A stretch of 64,000 bases of DNA from MR-S7 sp000400995. GTDB taxonomy: Bacteria > Pseudomonadota > Gammaproteobacteria > Burkholderiales > Burkholderiaceae_C. Numbering within the stretch: position 1 is the stretch's first letter; each line of letters opens with the position of its first letter. The translations under genes and the position numbers were made by a program. The notes beneath the pieces were generated by a model. The model was not told where the DNA came from and did no database searches. It saw only the letters and a list, made by a program, of their open reading frames with translations. Positions 40,598 to 49,555 of the stretch are shown here, piece by piece. Location: positions 2,728,001-2,792,000 of the forward strand of contig NZ_CP152342.1 in the NCBI RefSeq assembly GCF_045291395.1. The letters are read 5' to 3'.

Positions 40598-40869
40598 AGG
40601 GCGTTTCATCCATCCAATCCCCCGCGCGAGGGGCGTCCGGACGGTGCAGTGCTAGGCGCGGTGAGTGCCGTGTAGCTCTGCTACACAAGCGAGCCGCAAC
40701 GACGCAATGCGCCGCCCGGATGCCCCCTCCCTACGGGCCGGCCCCGCAATGGGGCGTCTGCTTTGTCGCACGGCTTGCCCATAGCTACGGCTATTGGCTG
40801 CGCCGCGCTTCGCGCATCCATCCCCATTGCGGGGCCAGCGCGCGGGGGATTGGATGAATGAGACGCCCT
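40598..40869. repeat. Large structured repeat element, copy B
   Basis: Same architecture as copy A (27208-27480). Terminal arms 40598-40628 and 40839-40869 pair over 31 bp with two C/T differences but have a different sequence from copy A (AGGGCGTTTCATCC instead of AGGGCCTGCCATCG). The internal hairpin is GTGTAGC-TCT-GCTACAC (40670-40686), a C-G to T-A exchange on both sides relative to copy A. The right arm GGCCCCGCAATGGGG / CCCCATTGCGGGGCC is unchanged. Lies between convergent genes and includes two bases of the ylqF stop codon. Confidence 0.85.
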
Positions 40870-41821
40870 ACTGCGGCGGCGCGTTGCGCGCCCGCCGCTC
40901 GTTGCGCCGCTGCTGCTCGGCCTTGCGCTCGGCGCGCTCCTTCTCTTGCACGGCGGCGGCGGCCAGCCAGCCCTCGAACTCCTGCGGCGTCTCCAGCGTC
41001 ACGCGGCCCAGCGCCGCGCTGCGCAGGTCGGTGAGCACGATCTCAGCGGCCTTCTGCAGGTTGAGCCGCCCGCCGCCCATCACCGCGCCGCGCTTGCGCG
41101 CGATGCGCTCCAGCAGTTCGTCGTCGTGCAGCGCGGCGATGGCGTCGGCCTGCAGCCCCAGCTTGTAGCGCGCGTCGAGCAGCGGCGCGTATTGGTGCTT
41201 GAGGTAGGCCAGCAGCTCCAGCGCCACCTCCTCCTCGTCGTAGGCGTTGCGGCCCACGGCGCCGCTGGCGGCGAGCTTGTAGCCGCTCTCGGGCACGGTG
41301 ATGCGCGGCCACAGCATGCCGGGCGTGTCCCACAGGTAGAAGTCATCGTCGAGCACGATGCGCTGCTCCTGCTTGGTGATGCCCGCCTCGTCGCCCGTCT
41401 TGGCCTCGCGCTTGGCCGAGAGAGTGTTGATGAGCGTGGACTTGCCCACGTTCGGAATCCCGCAGATCAGCACCCGCATGGGTTTTGACAGGCCGCGCCG
41501 GCTGGGCGCGAGCTGGCGGCAGGCGTCGACGAGGCGGCGCGCGGGCGCGGCGTCCGACGCATCGAGGGCGATGGCGCGCGTGCCCGGGCGGGCGTTGTAC
41601 CAGTCCAGCCACGCCGGGGTGCGCGCCGGGTCGGCCACGTCCTGCTTGTTGAGAATCTTGAGCGCGGGCTTGTGGCCCGTCAGCTCGGCCAGCAGCGGGT
41701 TGGCGCTGGACGCGGGCAGGCGCGCGTCCAGCAGCTCGATCACCACGTCGATGTCCTTGATGCGCTCGCCGATCGCCTTGCGCGTCAGGTGCATGTGACC
41801 GGGGAACCACTGGATGGCCAT
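40868..41821 (-). CDS. ylqF: Ribosome biogenesis GTPase YlqF/RbgA
   Basis: 317-residue circularly permuted GTPase for large-subunit assembly. G4 motif NKQD comes first (ALKILNKQDVADP), then G1 GIPNVGKSTLINTL and G3 DTPGMLWPR, the order diagnostic of the YlqF/YawG group. C-terminal RNA-binding helices end in a basic tail (RKAEQQRRNERRARNAPPQ). ATG 41821 (MAIQWFPGHMHLTRKAIGER) is the conserved start. Confidence 0.95.
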   Translation of the reverse strand: MAIQWFPGHMHLTRKAIGERIKDIDVVIELLDARLPASSANPLLAELTGHKPALKILNKQDVADPARTPAWLDWYNARPGTRAIALDASDAAPARRLVDACRQLAPSRRGLSKPMRVLICGIPNVGKSTLINTLSAKREAKTGDEAGITKQEQRIVLDDDFYLWDTPGMLWPRITVPESGYKLAASGAVGRNAYDEEEVALELLAYLKHQYAPLLDARYKLGLQADAIAALHDDELLERIARKRGAVMGGGRLNLQKAAEIVLTDLRSAALGRVTLETPQEFEGWLAAAAVQEKERAERKAEQQRRNERRARNAPPQ

Positions 41822-41877
41822 GGGGCTGTGTACTTTCACGAATGGGGAGAACGAAGGCGCCAAGGATAATGCCCGCC

Positions 41878-42111
41878 ATGCCTTCTTCTTCCCAGTCGCC
41901 ACAGCGCAAGCAGGATTCCGAGCTGCTGCTCAAGGGCGCCGTGTGCGCGCTCATCGGCGTGATCGTCCTCCTGGCCCCCTACGTGGCGCGCTCGCCCGAC
42001 GTGCGCGAAATCATGGGCCAGGCCTACCTGGCCGGCTGGTTCGCCCTGGTGCTGGGCTGCGCCTTCCTGGCGCGCTACGGCCTCATCCGCTGGCGCGGCC
42101 GCCGCCGCTGA
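41878..42111 (+). CDS. Small two-span membrane protein
   Basis: 77 residues from ATG 41878 (AAGGA 11 bases upstream). Polar start (PSSSQSPQRKQDSELLLK), membrane segments ALIGVIVLLAPYVA and AYLAGWFALVLGCAFLARYG, basic end RWRGRRR. Family not named by me; common beside ylqF in relatives. Starts 57 bases from the divergent ylqF. Confidence 0.7.
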   Translation: MPSSSQSPQRKQDSELLLKGAVCALIGVIVLLAPYVARSPDVREIMGQAYLAGWFALVLGCAFLARYGLIRWRGRRR

Positions 42112-42112
42112 C

Positions 42113-42322
42113 ATGCTCGAAGCCACGCGCCAGCGCTTCGCCGCGCTGCAGGCCGAGGCTGAGCGCGCGGGTGTGATCCTCCGTTTGCCGCCGCCCGAGC
42201 CCACGAGTTGCTGCGGGCGGGGGTGCAATGGGTGCGTGTGGGAAGGGTTCTATGCGGCGGCGCAGTGGTGGTGCGAAGATGCGCTGGAGACAGTGAGAAA
42301 ACTCGGGATAGAACACTCCTGA
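42113..42322 (+). CDS. Oxidoreductase-like domain protein
   Basis: 69 residues. LPPPEPTSCCGRGCNGCVWEGF matches the oxidoreductase-like domain with four conserved Cys (two-Cys pairs that may bind metal or form disulfides); the remaining sequence is two helices (TRQRFAALQAEAERAG, QWWCEDALETVRKLG). One base after the previous stop. Function unknown. Confidence 0.75.
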   Translation: MLEATRQRFAALQAEAERAGVILRLPPPEPTSCCGRGCNGCVWEGFYAAAQWWCEDALETVRKLGIEHS

Positions 42323-42400
42323 TTGCGACGTTTGGACTGCTTGCTCCCAGTTCCACGTCAGGTATCGTCGCAAACACACGCTGCGGAAAGACTTCATAGC

Positions 42401-42646
42401 ATGAACGGATTCAGCATTTGGCACTGGTTGATCGTCTTACTCATCGTCGCCTTGGTGTTTGGCGTTCGACGTATCGGATCAATCCCGGCGGCTTTCGCGT
42501 TGTTATTTTCAGCCCAGCCAGCGAATACTGGGCGAGAGGCCGAGTACATCGACGACTCGTTACCTCGAAAGCATCGTCTGTGGATATGGCTGGGTACGTT
42601 GGCTTTGGTCTGCGGCATAGGCTTGTTCGGTTTCTACCTAAGGTAG
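42401..42646 (+). CDS. Small membrane protein with a TatA/E-like N-terminal helix
   Basis: 81 residues. The first 20 residues (FSIWHWLIVLLIVALVFG) are strikingly like the TatA/TatE membrane helix, but the following RRIGSIPAAFALLFSAQPAN lacks the acidic amphipathic helix of TatA, and a second membrane segment (RLWIWLGTLALVCGIGLFGF) ends the protein. Lower GC than its neighbours. Possibly a TatA-derived relic or a fusion; not a standard Tat component. Overlaps the 3' end of the convergent LysR gene by nine bases. Confidence 0.55.
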   Translation: MNGFSIWHWLIVLLIVALVFGVRRIGSIPAAFALLFSAQPANTGREAEYIDDSLPRKHRLWIWLGTLALVCGIGLFGFYLR

Positions 42647-43549
42647 CGTTGCCGCCACCTCCCGCATCCAGGCCCTGAACGCCCTCACCCCCGGCGCCTG
42701 CGCCCTTGCCAGCGGCACCACGAGGTAATACGCATCGCTGCTGGTCATCACCCCGCCCGGCAGTTCCACCAGCGCTCCGCTCGCCAGTTCCTCCTCCATC
42801 AGAAACCGCGGCAGCAGGGCCGCGCCCAGGCCGGAGATGACCGCCTGGGCGATCATGGCGAACTGCTCGAAGCGCGGGCCGCGCAGGGCCTGGGGCGCGG
42901 GCACGCCCTCCTGCTCGAACCAGTCGGCCCACAGCGTGGGGCGGGTGGTCTGGTGCAGCAGCGTGAAGCCGGCCACGTCGGCAGGGGTGGCGATTCGCTG
43001 GCGCTGGCGCAGCGCGGGGCTGCACACGGGCACGACCTCCTCGCGCATGAGGTAGTCGCACACGGCGCCAGCCCAGTGGGGCGCGCCGTAGTGGATGGCG
43101 GCGTCGAACGGCTCCTGGGCGAAGTCGAAGGGCTCGCTGCGGGCGGAGAGGTTCACCGTCAGCTCCGGGTGCAGCGCGGCGAAGGCGGGCAGGCGCGGCA
43201 CGAGCCAGCGCGCGCCCAACGTGGGCAGCACGGCCAGGTGCAGCAGGCCGCCGCCGTCGGCCAGGGCCATGGCCTTTTGCGTGGCGGCACTGAGCTGCTG
43301 CAGCGCGGCGCGCACGTCGGCGGCGTAGAGGCGGCCCGCGTCGGTGAGTACCACGCGCTGGCGCACGCGGGTGAACAGGGCCTGGCCGAGCTGCGCCTCC
43401 AGCTGGCGCACCTGGCGCGAGACGGCGCTTTGCGTGCGGTGCAGTTCCTCGGCGGCGCGCGAGATGCTGGCGTGGCGCGCGGCGGCCTCGAAGGCCAGCA
43501 GGTCGGCCACGGGGGCAGGAAGAGTTTGCGGAACATGGCGCGAATTCAT
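42638..43549 (-). CDS. LysR-family regulator (GcvA/DsdC-like)
   Basis: 303 residues from ATG 43549 (MNSRHVPQTLPAPVADLLAF). Winged helix AARHASISRAAEELHRTQSA, VSRQVRQLEAQLGQALF; effector domain with FAALHPELTVNLSARSEPFD, typical of the GcvA/AmpR branch. Divergent from a TPP-enzyme gene, which it probably regulates across the 203-base gap that also holds a short repeat. Confidence 0.92.
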   Translation of the reverse strand: MNSRHVPQTLPAPVADLLAFEAAARHASISRAAEELHRTQSAVSRQVRQLEAQLGQALFTRVRQRVVLTDAGRLYAADVRAALQQLSAATQKAMALADGGGLLHLAVLPTLGARWLVPRLPAFAALHPELTVNLSARSEPFDFAQEPFDAAIHYGAPHWAGAVCDYLMREEVVPVCSPALRQRQRIATPADVAGFTLLHQTTRPTLWADWFEQEGVPAPQALRGPRFEQFAMIAQAVISGLGAALLPRFLMEEELASGALVELPGGVMTSSDAYYLVVPLARAQAPGVRAFRAWMREVAATLP

Positions 43550-43593
43550 GCAGTGTGCGAATGAACCAGCCCTCCCGCGACGGAGGGCTACCA

Positions 43594-43629
43594 GGCCCTG
43601 GCGCTTTAGGGACAAGCGCTGGCGGCATG
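43594..43629 (+). repeat. Partial short dispersed repeat copy
   Basis: CCTGGCGCTTTAGGGACAAG, CGCTGGCGGC: lacks the ATAGCTGCC end. In the gap between the LysR and TPP-enzyme genes (43550-43752), otherwise without recognised signals. Confidence 0.55.
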
Positions 43630-43752
43630 CGGGCCTTGGCGCACATCTTGCCAGTTCATGCGCACGACGCAACAAGTCGTTCCGCTTTTTCGCTATGCAG
43701 CGGCGCGCGGCTGGGCGATAGTCGCGGTTTCGCCTTTTCTCCGACGACCGCC

Positions 43753-45450
43753 ATGCCGCAATCCGCCACCGCCGCCGCCCGCACGGGCGGGCAGATCCTT
43801 GTCCAGCAGCTCATCGTGCACGGCGTGCAGCAGTTGTTCTGCGTGCCGGGCGAGAGCTACCTGGCCGTGCTGGACGCGCTGCACGACGCCAGCATCGCCG
43901 TGACGGTCTGCCGCCAGGAGGGCGGCGCGGCCATGATGGCCGAGGCGCAAGGCAAGCTGACCGGGCGGCCGGGCATCTGCTTCGTGACGCGCGGGCCGGG
44001 GGTGACGAATGCGTCGGCGGGCATCCACATCGCGCACCAGGATTCGACGCCGCTCATCGTCTTCGTGGGCCAGGTGGCGCGCGGCGCGCTGGGGCGCGAG
44101 GCGTTCCAGGAGATCGACTACGGCGCCGTGTTCGGCACCATGGCCAAGTGGGTGGTGCAGATCGACGACGCGCGGCGCGTGCCCGAGCTGGTGTCGCGCG
44201 CCTTCCACGTCGCCACCTCGGGCCGCCCCGGCCCGGTAGTGGTGGCGCTGCCGGAGGACATGCTGACCGACGCCGTGCAGGTGGCCGACGCCCTGCCCTA
44301 CACCGTGCCCGAGACCTACCCCGGCGCCCCTGCACTGCAGGAGCTGGCGGCGCGCCTGCAGGCGGCCGAGCGGCCCGTGGCCATCGTGGGCGGCAGCCGC
44401 TGGTCGGAGCAGGCGGTGCGCGACCTGGCCGCCTTCGCCAGCGCGTGGCAGTTGCCGGTTTACTGCTCGTTCCGCCGCCAGATGCTGTTCCCGGCCAGCC
44501 ACGGCAGCTATGCGGGCGACCTGGGCCTGGGCGTGAACCCCAAGCTGCTGGCGCGCATCCGCGCGAGCGACCTGGTGCTGGTGCTGGGCGGGCGGCTGTC
44601 GGAGATTCCCTCGCAGGGCTACGAGCTGTTCGGCATCCCCACGCCCGCGCAGCCGCTGGTGCACGTGCATGCCGACGCCGATGAGCTGGGGCGCCTGTAC
44701 CGCCCCGCGCAGGCCATCCACGCCACGCCGCAGGCCATGGCCGCCGCGCTGGCCAGCATGCTGCCCACGGCGCCCGTGCGCTGGGCCGCGCACACCGAGG
44801 CGGCGCACGCCGAATACCTGGCCTGGAGCGACCCGGCAGCCATCCGCATCCCCGGCCCGCTGCAGATGGGCGCGGTGATGCAGCACCTGCGCGAGGTGCT
44901 GCCGGCGGACGCCATCTTCTGCAACGGCGCGGGCAACTTCGCCACCTGGGTGCACCGCTTCTGGCCATTCACCACGTATGGCAGCCAGCTCGCGCCCACC
45001 AGCGGCTCCATGGGCTACGGCCTGCCGGCCGGCGTGGGCGCCAAGCGGCTGTGGCGCGAGCGCGAGGTGGTGGTGTTCGCGGGCGACGGCGACTTCCTCA
45101 TGCACGGCCAGGAGTTCGCCACCGCCGTGCAGTACGGGCTGCCGATCATCGTGGTGCTGCTGGACAACGCCATGTACGGCACCATCCGCATGCACCAGGA
45201 GCGCGAATACCCCGGCCGCATCAGCGCCACGCAGTTGAAGAACCCGGACTTCTGCGCCTACGCCCGCGCCTTCGGCGGCCACGGCGAGCGCGTGGAGCGC
45301 ACCGAGGACTTCGCCCCCGCCCTGGCCCGCGCCCGCGCGAGCGGCCTGCCGGCGGTGCTGCACTGCCTGATCGACCCGCAGGCCATCACGCCCACCGGCA
45401 CGCTGGACGGGATTCGCGAGGCAGCGCTGGAGCGCATGCAAAAAAGATAG
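43753..45450 (+). CDS. Thiamine pyrophosphate enzyme (acetolactate synthase-like)
   Basis: 565 residues with the three-domain TPP fold. Catalytic Glu in VCRQEGGAAMMAEAQGKLTG, middle domain VAIVGGSRWSEQAVRDLAAF, and cofactor motif GDGDFLMHGQEFATAVQYGL followed by NAMYG. It lacks features that would fix the substrate: could be a 2-oxoacid decarboxylase or ligase rather than true IlvB (no small subunit nearby). The stop TAG is supplied by a short dispersed repeat. Confidence 0.85.
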   Translation: MPQSATAAARTGGQILVQQLIVHGVQQLFCVPGESYLAVLDALHDASIAVTVCRQEGGAAMMAEAQGKLTGRPGICFVTRGPGVTNASAGIHIAHQDSTPLIVFVGQVARGALGREAFQEIDYGAVFGTMAKWVVQIDDARRVPELVSRAFHVATSGRPGPVVVALPEDMLTDAVQVADALPYTVPETYPGAPALQELAARLQAAERPVAIVGGSRWSEQAVRDLAAFASAWQLPVYCSFRRQMLFPASHGSYAGDLGLGVNPKLLARIRASDLVLVLGGRLSEIPSQGYELFGIPTPAQPLVHVHADADELGRLYRPAQAIHATPQAMAAALASMLPTAPVRWAAHTEAAHAEYLAWSDPAAIRIPGPLQMGAVMQHLREVLPADAIFCNGAGNFATWVHRFWPFTTYGSQLAPTSGSMGYGLPAGVGAKRLWREREVVVFAGDGDFLMHGQEFATAVQYGLPIIVVLLDNAMYGTIRMHQEREYPGRISATQLKNPDFCAYARAFGGHGERVERTEDFAPALARARASGLPAVLHCLIDPQAITPTGTLDGIREAALERMQKR

Positions 45451-45484
45451 CTTTCTGCGCTTTCCACATAAGGGTTTGAGGCCG
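45447..45484 (+). repeat. Degenerate short dispersed repeat copy providing a stop codon
   Basis: GATAGCTTTCTGCGCTTTCC, ACATAAGGGTTTGAGGCC. Drifted in the second half. The TAG of ATAGCT is the stop codon of the TPP-enzyme gene. Confidence 0.6.
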
Positions 45485-45569
45485 AAAACACCTCAAACCG
45501 ATGCCGCGCATCACCACGCCGCATGAAACTGGCGCGGCCCAAGCGAGGGCCGCCGTGCAAGGGCCGCCC

Positions 45570-45655
45570 CGCCGCACGGGCGGCGTCCCCCTTCCCATAG
45601 CGCGCAGCGCGTAGAGAGAAGGGGAAGGCGCAAAGCGCCTCAGGGGGTTGTCGCT
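45570..45655 (-). repeat. Second repeat family: GC palindrome with CCCCCTGAG box
   Basis: Leftward it reads ACCCCCTGAGGCGC-TTT-GCGCCTTCCCC (stem 45626-45631 with 45635-45640), followed by further GC-rich palindromic sequence. Related to 51206-51236 with compensating stem changes. Lies just after the gshA stop and may end its transcript. Confidence 0.6.
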
Positions 45656-45659
45656 TATT

Positions 45660-47203
45660 TCAGCCGAGCTGCTCGACCGCCATGTACTGCTCGCGCCACT
45701 GCTCGAACGGCAGCGTGTCGGCAGCCTCGATGGCGCGCTGCGCCTCCAGCGACTGCTCGGCCAGGGCCACATAGCGCTGCTGCTGCGCCTCCGTCCACGG
45801 CTGGGCAAGGAGCACGTCGCGCGCGGACTGCGAATAGGCGCGCGCGAAGGCGGTGAAGTCGCCGCCGTGCTGCTGCGTGAGTTCGGCCAGCACGCGGGCC
45901 GAGGGCGTGACGTGCGGCGCGGCCATGGCGGCCTGGGCGGCGGCCAGGGCATGGGCGTAGGCTTCGCCGCCGTGGGCGGCATCGAGCGCGGCGGCGATCG
46001 GGCCGCACTCGGCCAGCACCTCGGCGCCCCATGCGGTGAGCGGCACCTGGGCGCCGCCGCGTTCCAGGCGCAGGCCTTCTTCCCGCCCGCGCTCGGCCGT
46101 CAGGTGCTGGTTGCGCTTGAGCGCGGCGATTTCCTCGGGCGTGTCGGGCGGGCTGTCGGACAGCAGGCAGTGCAGCAGGAACACGTCCAGCAGCCGCATG
46201 GTCTGGGCCGTGATGCCCACGGGCTCGAACGGGTCGAGGTCCATGAGGCGCACCTCCACGTATTCCACGCCGCGCTCGCGCAGCGCGTGCAGCGGGCGCT
46301 CGCCGCTTTGCACGGTGCGCTTGGGGCGGATGGTGCCGTAGAACTCGTTCTCGATCTGCAGCAGGCTGGTGCCGAGCTGGTTGTATTCGCCACCCAGGTT
46401 GCGAATGCCGATGGCCTCGTAGGCCGGGTACGGCCGCGTGAGCGCTTCGTAGAGCGAGGCCGCATAGCCCTGCAGGCCGTTGTAGCTCACGGCCAGCGTG
46501 GCCTGCGCATCGCTCTGGTAGCCCAGGCGGCCCATGCGCAGCGAGGTGGCGTGCGGCAGGTGCAGCGCGCGCTGCCCCCGCCTTCGCCCTGCAGGGGCAG
46601 CAGCGCATGCTGGCGCCCTTCGACGAAGCACGGGCACAGCGCGGGCGAGGCGCCGAACAGGTACAGCAGCACGAAGGCGTGGCGGCGGAAGTTGCGGATC
46701 AGCCCGAAGTACTGCTCGCTGGTGATGCCCGGCAGCGACCAGTTGTAGTGGATGCCCGAGATGGTCTGCATGCGCCGCCCGTAGCGGTGGCCCAGCCCCA
46801 TGCGGTAGACGCTCTTGGCGCGCCCGATGTTGGAGCCGCCGTAGCGGCCCAGCGGGATGGTTTCGTCGGTGGGCAGCATGCACGGCATGCTGGAGGCCCA
46901 GAGCATCTCGCCGCCGGGCTGCTGCTGGGCCAGCACGCGGTGCACGAACTGGTGCACCTCGGTCAGCTCGTCCAGCGCGGCCTGCACCGTGCGGTGGGCG
47001 CCGGTGATCAGCTCCAGTTGCGATTCGCTGTAGTCGGTGGTGATGCTGGGGTGGGTCAGGGCCGCCCCCAGCGCCGCCGGGTGGGGCGTGAGCGCCAGCG
47101 CGCCCGTGGGCTGCACGCGCAGTCCTTCTTTTTCTATGCCGCGACGCATGCCCGCCAGTCGGTCGGCGGACAGGGCGGCGATGCGCTGCTGCAGGGTGCT
47201 CAT
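45660..47203 (-). pseudogene. gshA: Glutamate-cysteine ligase, one single-base deletion (possible sequence error)
   Basis: First enzyme of glutathione synthesis. Adding one base at the G5 run (plus-strand C5, 46575-46579) gives a 514-residue protein, the class I GshA length. Segment 1 from ATG 47203: GMRRGIEKEGLRVQPTGALA, TTDYSESQLELITGAHRTVQ, SGIHYNWSLPG. Segment 2: LHLPHATSLRMGRLGYQSDA, LLQIENEFYGTIRPKR, VEYVEVRLMDLDPFEPVG. All family motifs are otherwise intact. Because glutathione synthesis is hard to lose in this group, an error in the assembly is at least as likely as a true null. Confidence 0.9.
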
Positions 47204-47343
47204 TCGTGTCGGTCGTCTTTCAAAAGGTGCCGGAACTTAGCACGCCGCGCCCCCGGCTGCCGGGCTGCGGATTTGGCGCCCGGTCCACAAGCTAGGGTTT
47301 TCCCGTCTTCAACTCCCTTTTGGGCCGTCGGTACACTGCGCTC

Positions 47344-47378
47344 GTTTCATTAATTAATCAATGTCTCTTAGGTGAAAC
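47344..47378 (+). promoter_or_regulatory. Inverted repeat before the catabolic cluster
   Basis: GTTTCA (47344-47349) and TGAAAC (47373-47378) flank an AT-rich block (TTAATTAATCAATG), just before the SDR start codon at 47380. Unusual base composition for this genome; candidate operator, for instance of the IclR protein at 49552. No clear -35/-10 pair. Confidence 0.35.
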
Positions 47379-47379
47379 A

Positions 47380-48159
47380 ATGCCTGTGACCCCATCCATG
47401 CCTTCCATCGGCCAGTTGCAAGGCCGCCGCATCCTGGTGACCGGGGCCGCGCGGGGCCTGGGGCTGGCGTTCGCGCAGGCGCTGGCCGAGCACGGCGCGC
47501 GGGTGGCGCTGGCCGATCTGCGCGGCGACCTGCTGCAGCAGTCCGTGGCCGACCTGCGGGCGCGGGGCCATGACGCGGTAGGCGTCCCGGTGGACGTGGC
47601 CGACCCCGCCTCGGTGCAGCGCTGCGCCGACGAGGCCGTGCGCCTGCTGGGCGGGCTGGACGGGCTGGTGAACAACGCCGCCGTCACCGATTCCGGCGGC
47701 AAGGGCATGGACGACATCGCCCTCGACAAGTGGGACCAGGTGATGACCGTGAACGTGCGCGGCACCTGGCTCATGACCCGCGCCTGCCGCCCCGCCCTGC
47801 GCGAGAGCGGCCGGGGCGCGGTGGTCCACCTCGCGTCCGACACGGCCCTGTGGGGCGCGCCCAACCTCATGGCCTACGTGGCGAGCAAGGGCGCCGTGAT
47901 CGCGATGACGCACGCCATGGCCCGCGAGATGGGCGCGGACGGCATCACGGTGAACGCCGTGGCCCCCGGACTGGTGCTGGTGGAGGCGACGCAGTACGTG
48001 CCCGAGTCGCGCCACCGCCTCTACATCGACCAGCGCGCGCTGCAGCGCGAGCAGCGCCCCCAGGACGTGGCGGGCGCGGTGGTCTATGCCCTGTCCGACG
48101 GCGCGCGCTTCGTCACCGGCCAGGTTCTCGCCGTCAACGGCGGCTTTGTCATGCATTGA
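47380..48159 (+). CDS. Short-chain dehydrogenase/reductase
   Basis: 259 residues. NAD(P)-binding TGAARGLGLAFAQAL near residue 20, Asp for NAD preference in VALADLRGD, NNAAV, catalytic Ser in VVHLASDTALWG and Tyr-Lys in AYVASKGAVIAM. Complete, active-looking SDR acting on an unknown alcohol or ketone. First gene of the rightward catabolic cluster; the cupin gene follows by 15 bases. Confidence 0.88.
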   Translation: MPVTPSMPSIGQLQGRRILVTGAARGLGLAFAQALAEHGARVALADLRGDLLQQSVADLRARGHDAVGVPVDVADPASVQRCADEAVRLLGGLDGLVNNAAVTDSGGKGMDDIALDKWDQVMTVNVRGTWLMTRACRPALRESGRGAVVHLASDTALWGAPNLMAYVASKGAVIAMTHAMAREMGADGITVNAVAPGLVLVEATQYVPESRHRLYIDQRALQREQRPQDVAGAVVYALSDGARFVTGQVLAVNGGFVMH

Positions 48160-48174
48160 AACGAGGAGCACACG

Positions 48175-48698
48175 ATGAGCGACAACAACACCCCCCGCAG
48201 CTGGGACCGCCCCGAGGGCGCGAGCTTCAAGGACTGGATGGAGACGCGCATCGCGCGCTTTTCCACGCGCAAGTACGACTTCGACGCGCTGAAGTTCCAG
48301 GCCGACTTCGATCCCAAGTACCGCCGCGGCCAGATGCGCTACGTGGGCACGGGCGGCACCGGCGTGAACGCCGACAGCAACACCATCCCGGCGGAGCACT
48401 TCACCTTCTCCACCATGGTGATCCCCGCCGGGCACGAAGGCCCTCGCACCTGCACGTGGACGTGGAGGAAATCTTCTTCGTGCTGCGCGGCAAGCTCAAG
48501 GTCATCCTGGAAAAGGACGGCGAGCGCTACGAGGCCATCCTGGGCGACCGCGACGTGATCTCGGTGCCGCCCGGCGTGTACCGCGAGGAAATCAACATCG
48601 GCGACGAAGACGCGCTGATGTGCGTGATGCTGGGCTCCAAGAAGCCCATCACGCCCACCTACCCCGCCGACCACCCCCTGGCCAAGATCAAGCGCTGA
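48175..48698 (+). pseudogene. Cupin-domain protein, one single-base deletion (possible sequence error)
   Basis: With one base added near C3 (48441-48443) it is a 174-residue cupin: N-terminal helix region (SFKDWMETRIARFSTRKYDF), then cupin motif 1 G-H-E-G-P-S-H-L-H-V-D-V-E-E-I-F-F and motif 2 VISVPPGVYREEINIGDED. The metal-binding His pair and Glu of motif 1 are present after repair. Within a cluster with SDRs and a hydrolase, it could be a metal-dependent isomerase or dioxygenase. As written the frame ends shortly after the break. Confidence 0.8.
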
Positions 48699-48712
48699 AC
48701 GGGCACACGGCC

Positions 48713-49555
48713 ATGCACTGGAGCGAAACCCTGCACGCCAAGGCGCGCGCGATGGACGCGCGGTTCCCGCAGCGCGCCATCACGCTGCCGGACGGCGCGA
48801 CGCTCTCATTTCGAGAGCGACCAGCGCACGCCACGCCTGCGCTGACGGTGGTTTTGCTGCATGGCATCAGCTCCTCCGCCGCGTCGTGGTACGACGTGGC
48901 CCTGGCCCTGCCGCCCGGCCTGCGCGTGCTGGCCTGGGACGCGCCGGGCTACGGCGCCAGCACGCCGCTGGCCACGCCCACGCCAGTCAACACCGATTAC
49001 GCCGACCGCCTGCGCGCCTGGATCGCGCAGGAAGCCGCGGGCCGCGTTGCACTCGTCGGCCACTCGCTCGGCGCGCTGATGGCGGCCCCTTGCGCGGCGC
49101 AGGCGGCGGGCCTGCTGCTCATCAGCCCCGCCGGCGGCTATGCCGGCAGCGACAAGCGCGAACAGGTGCGCGCCGAGCGCCTCGCCGCGCTCGACACGCT
49201 GGGCGTTCATGGTCTCGCGCAGCGCATCGACCAGCGCCTGCTCAGCCCCGCAGCGGATGAACAGGCCCGCGAATGGGTGCGCTGGAGCACGGCGCGCCTG
49301 CACGCCGGCGGCTACCGCCAGGCCGTGCACATGCTCTGCGACAGCGACCTGGGCCGCCATGCGCCGGCGCCCGTCCCCGTGACGGTGGCAGTGGGCGAGC
49401 ACGACGTGGTCACCCCGCCCGCCGCGTGCGAGCGCTGGGCCAGGGCCTACCAGGCGCCCTTCACCCTGCTCCCCGGCGCCGGCCACGCCAGCCCGACCGA
49501 GCAACCCGGCGCGGTAGCCTCATGGATCGTTCACCACACAGCGAGCCTTCCATGA
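48713..49555 (+). CDS. Alpha/beta hydrolase
   Basis: 280 residues. Oxyanion HG in VVLLHGISSSAASWYDVALA, nucleophile elbow GHSLGALMAAP, acid in VGEHDVVTPP, catalytic His in LLPGAGHASPTEQPG: a complete triad. Likely a C-C or ester hydrolase in the pathway. Ends ATGA into the IclR gene. Confidence 0.9.
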   Translation: MHWSETLHAKARAMDARFPQRAITLPDGATLSFRERPAHATPALTVVLLHGISSSAASWYDVALALPPGLRVLAWDAPGYGASTPLATPTPVNTDYADRLRAWIAQEAAGRVALVGHSLGALMAAPCAAQAAGLLLISPAGGYAGSDKREQVRAERLAALDTLGVHGLAQRIDQRLLSPAADEQAREWVRWSTARLHAGGYRQAVHMLCDSDLGRHAPAPVPVTVAVGEHDVVTPPAACERWARAYQAPFTLLPGAGHASPTEQPGAVASWIVHHTASLP

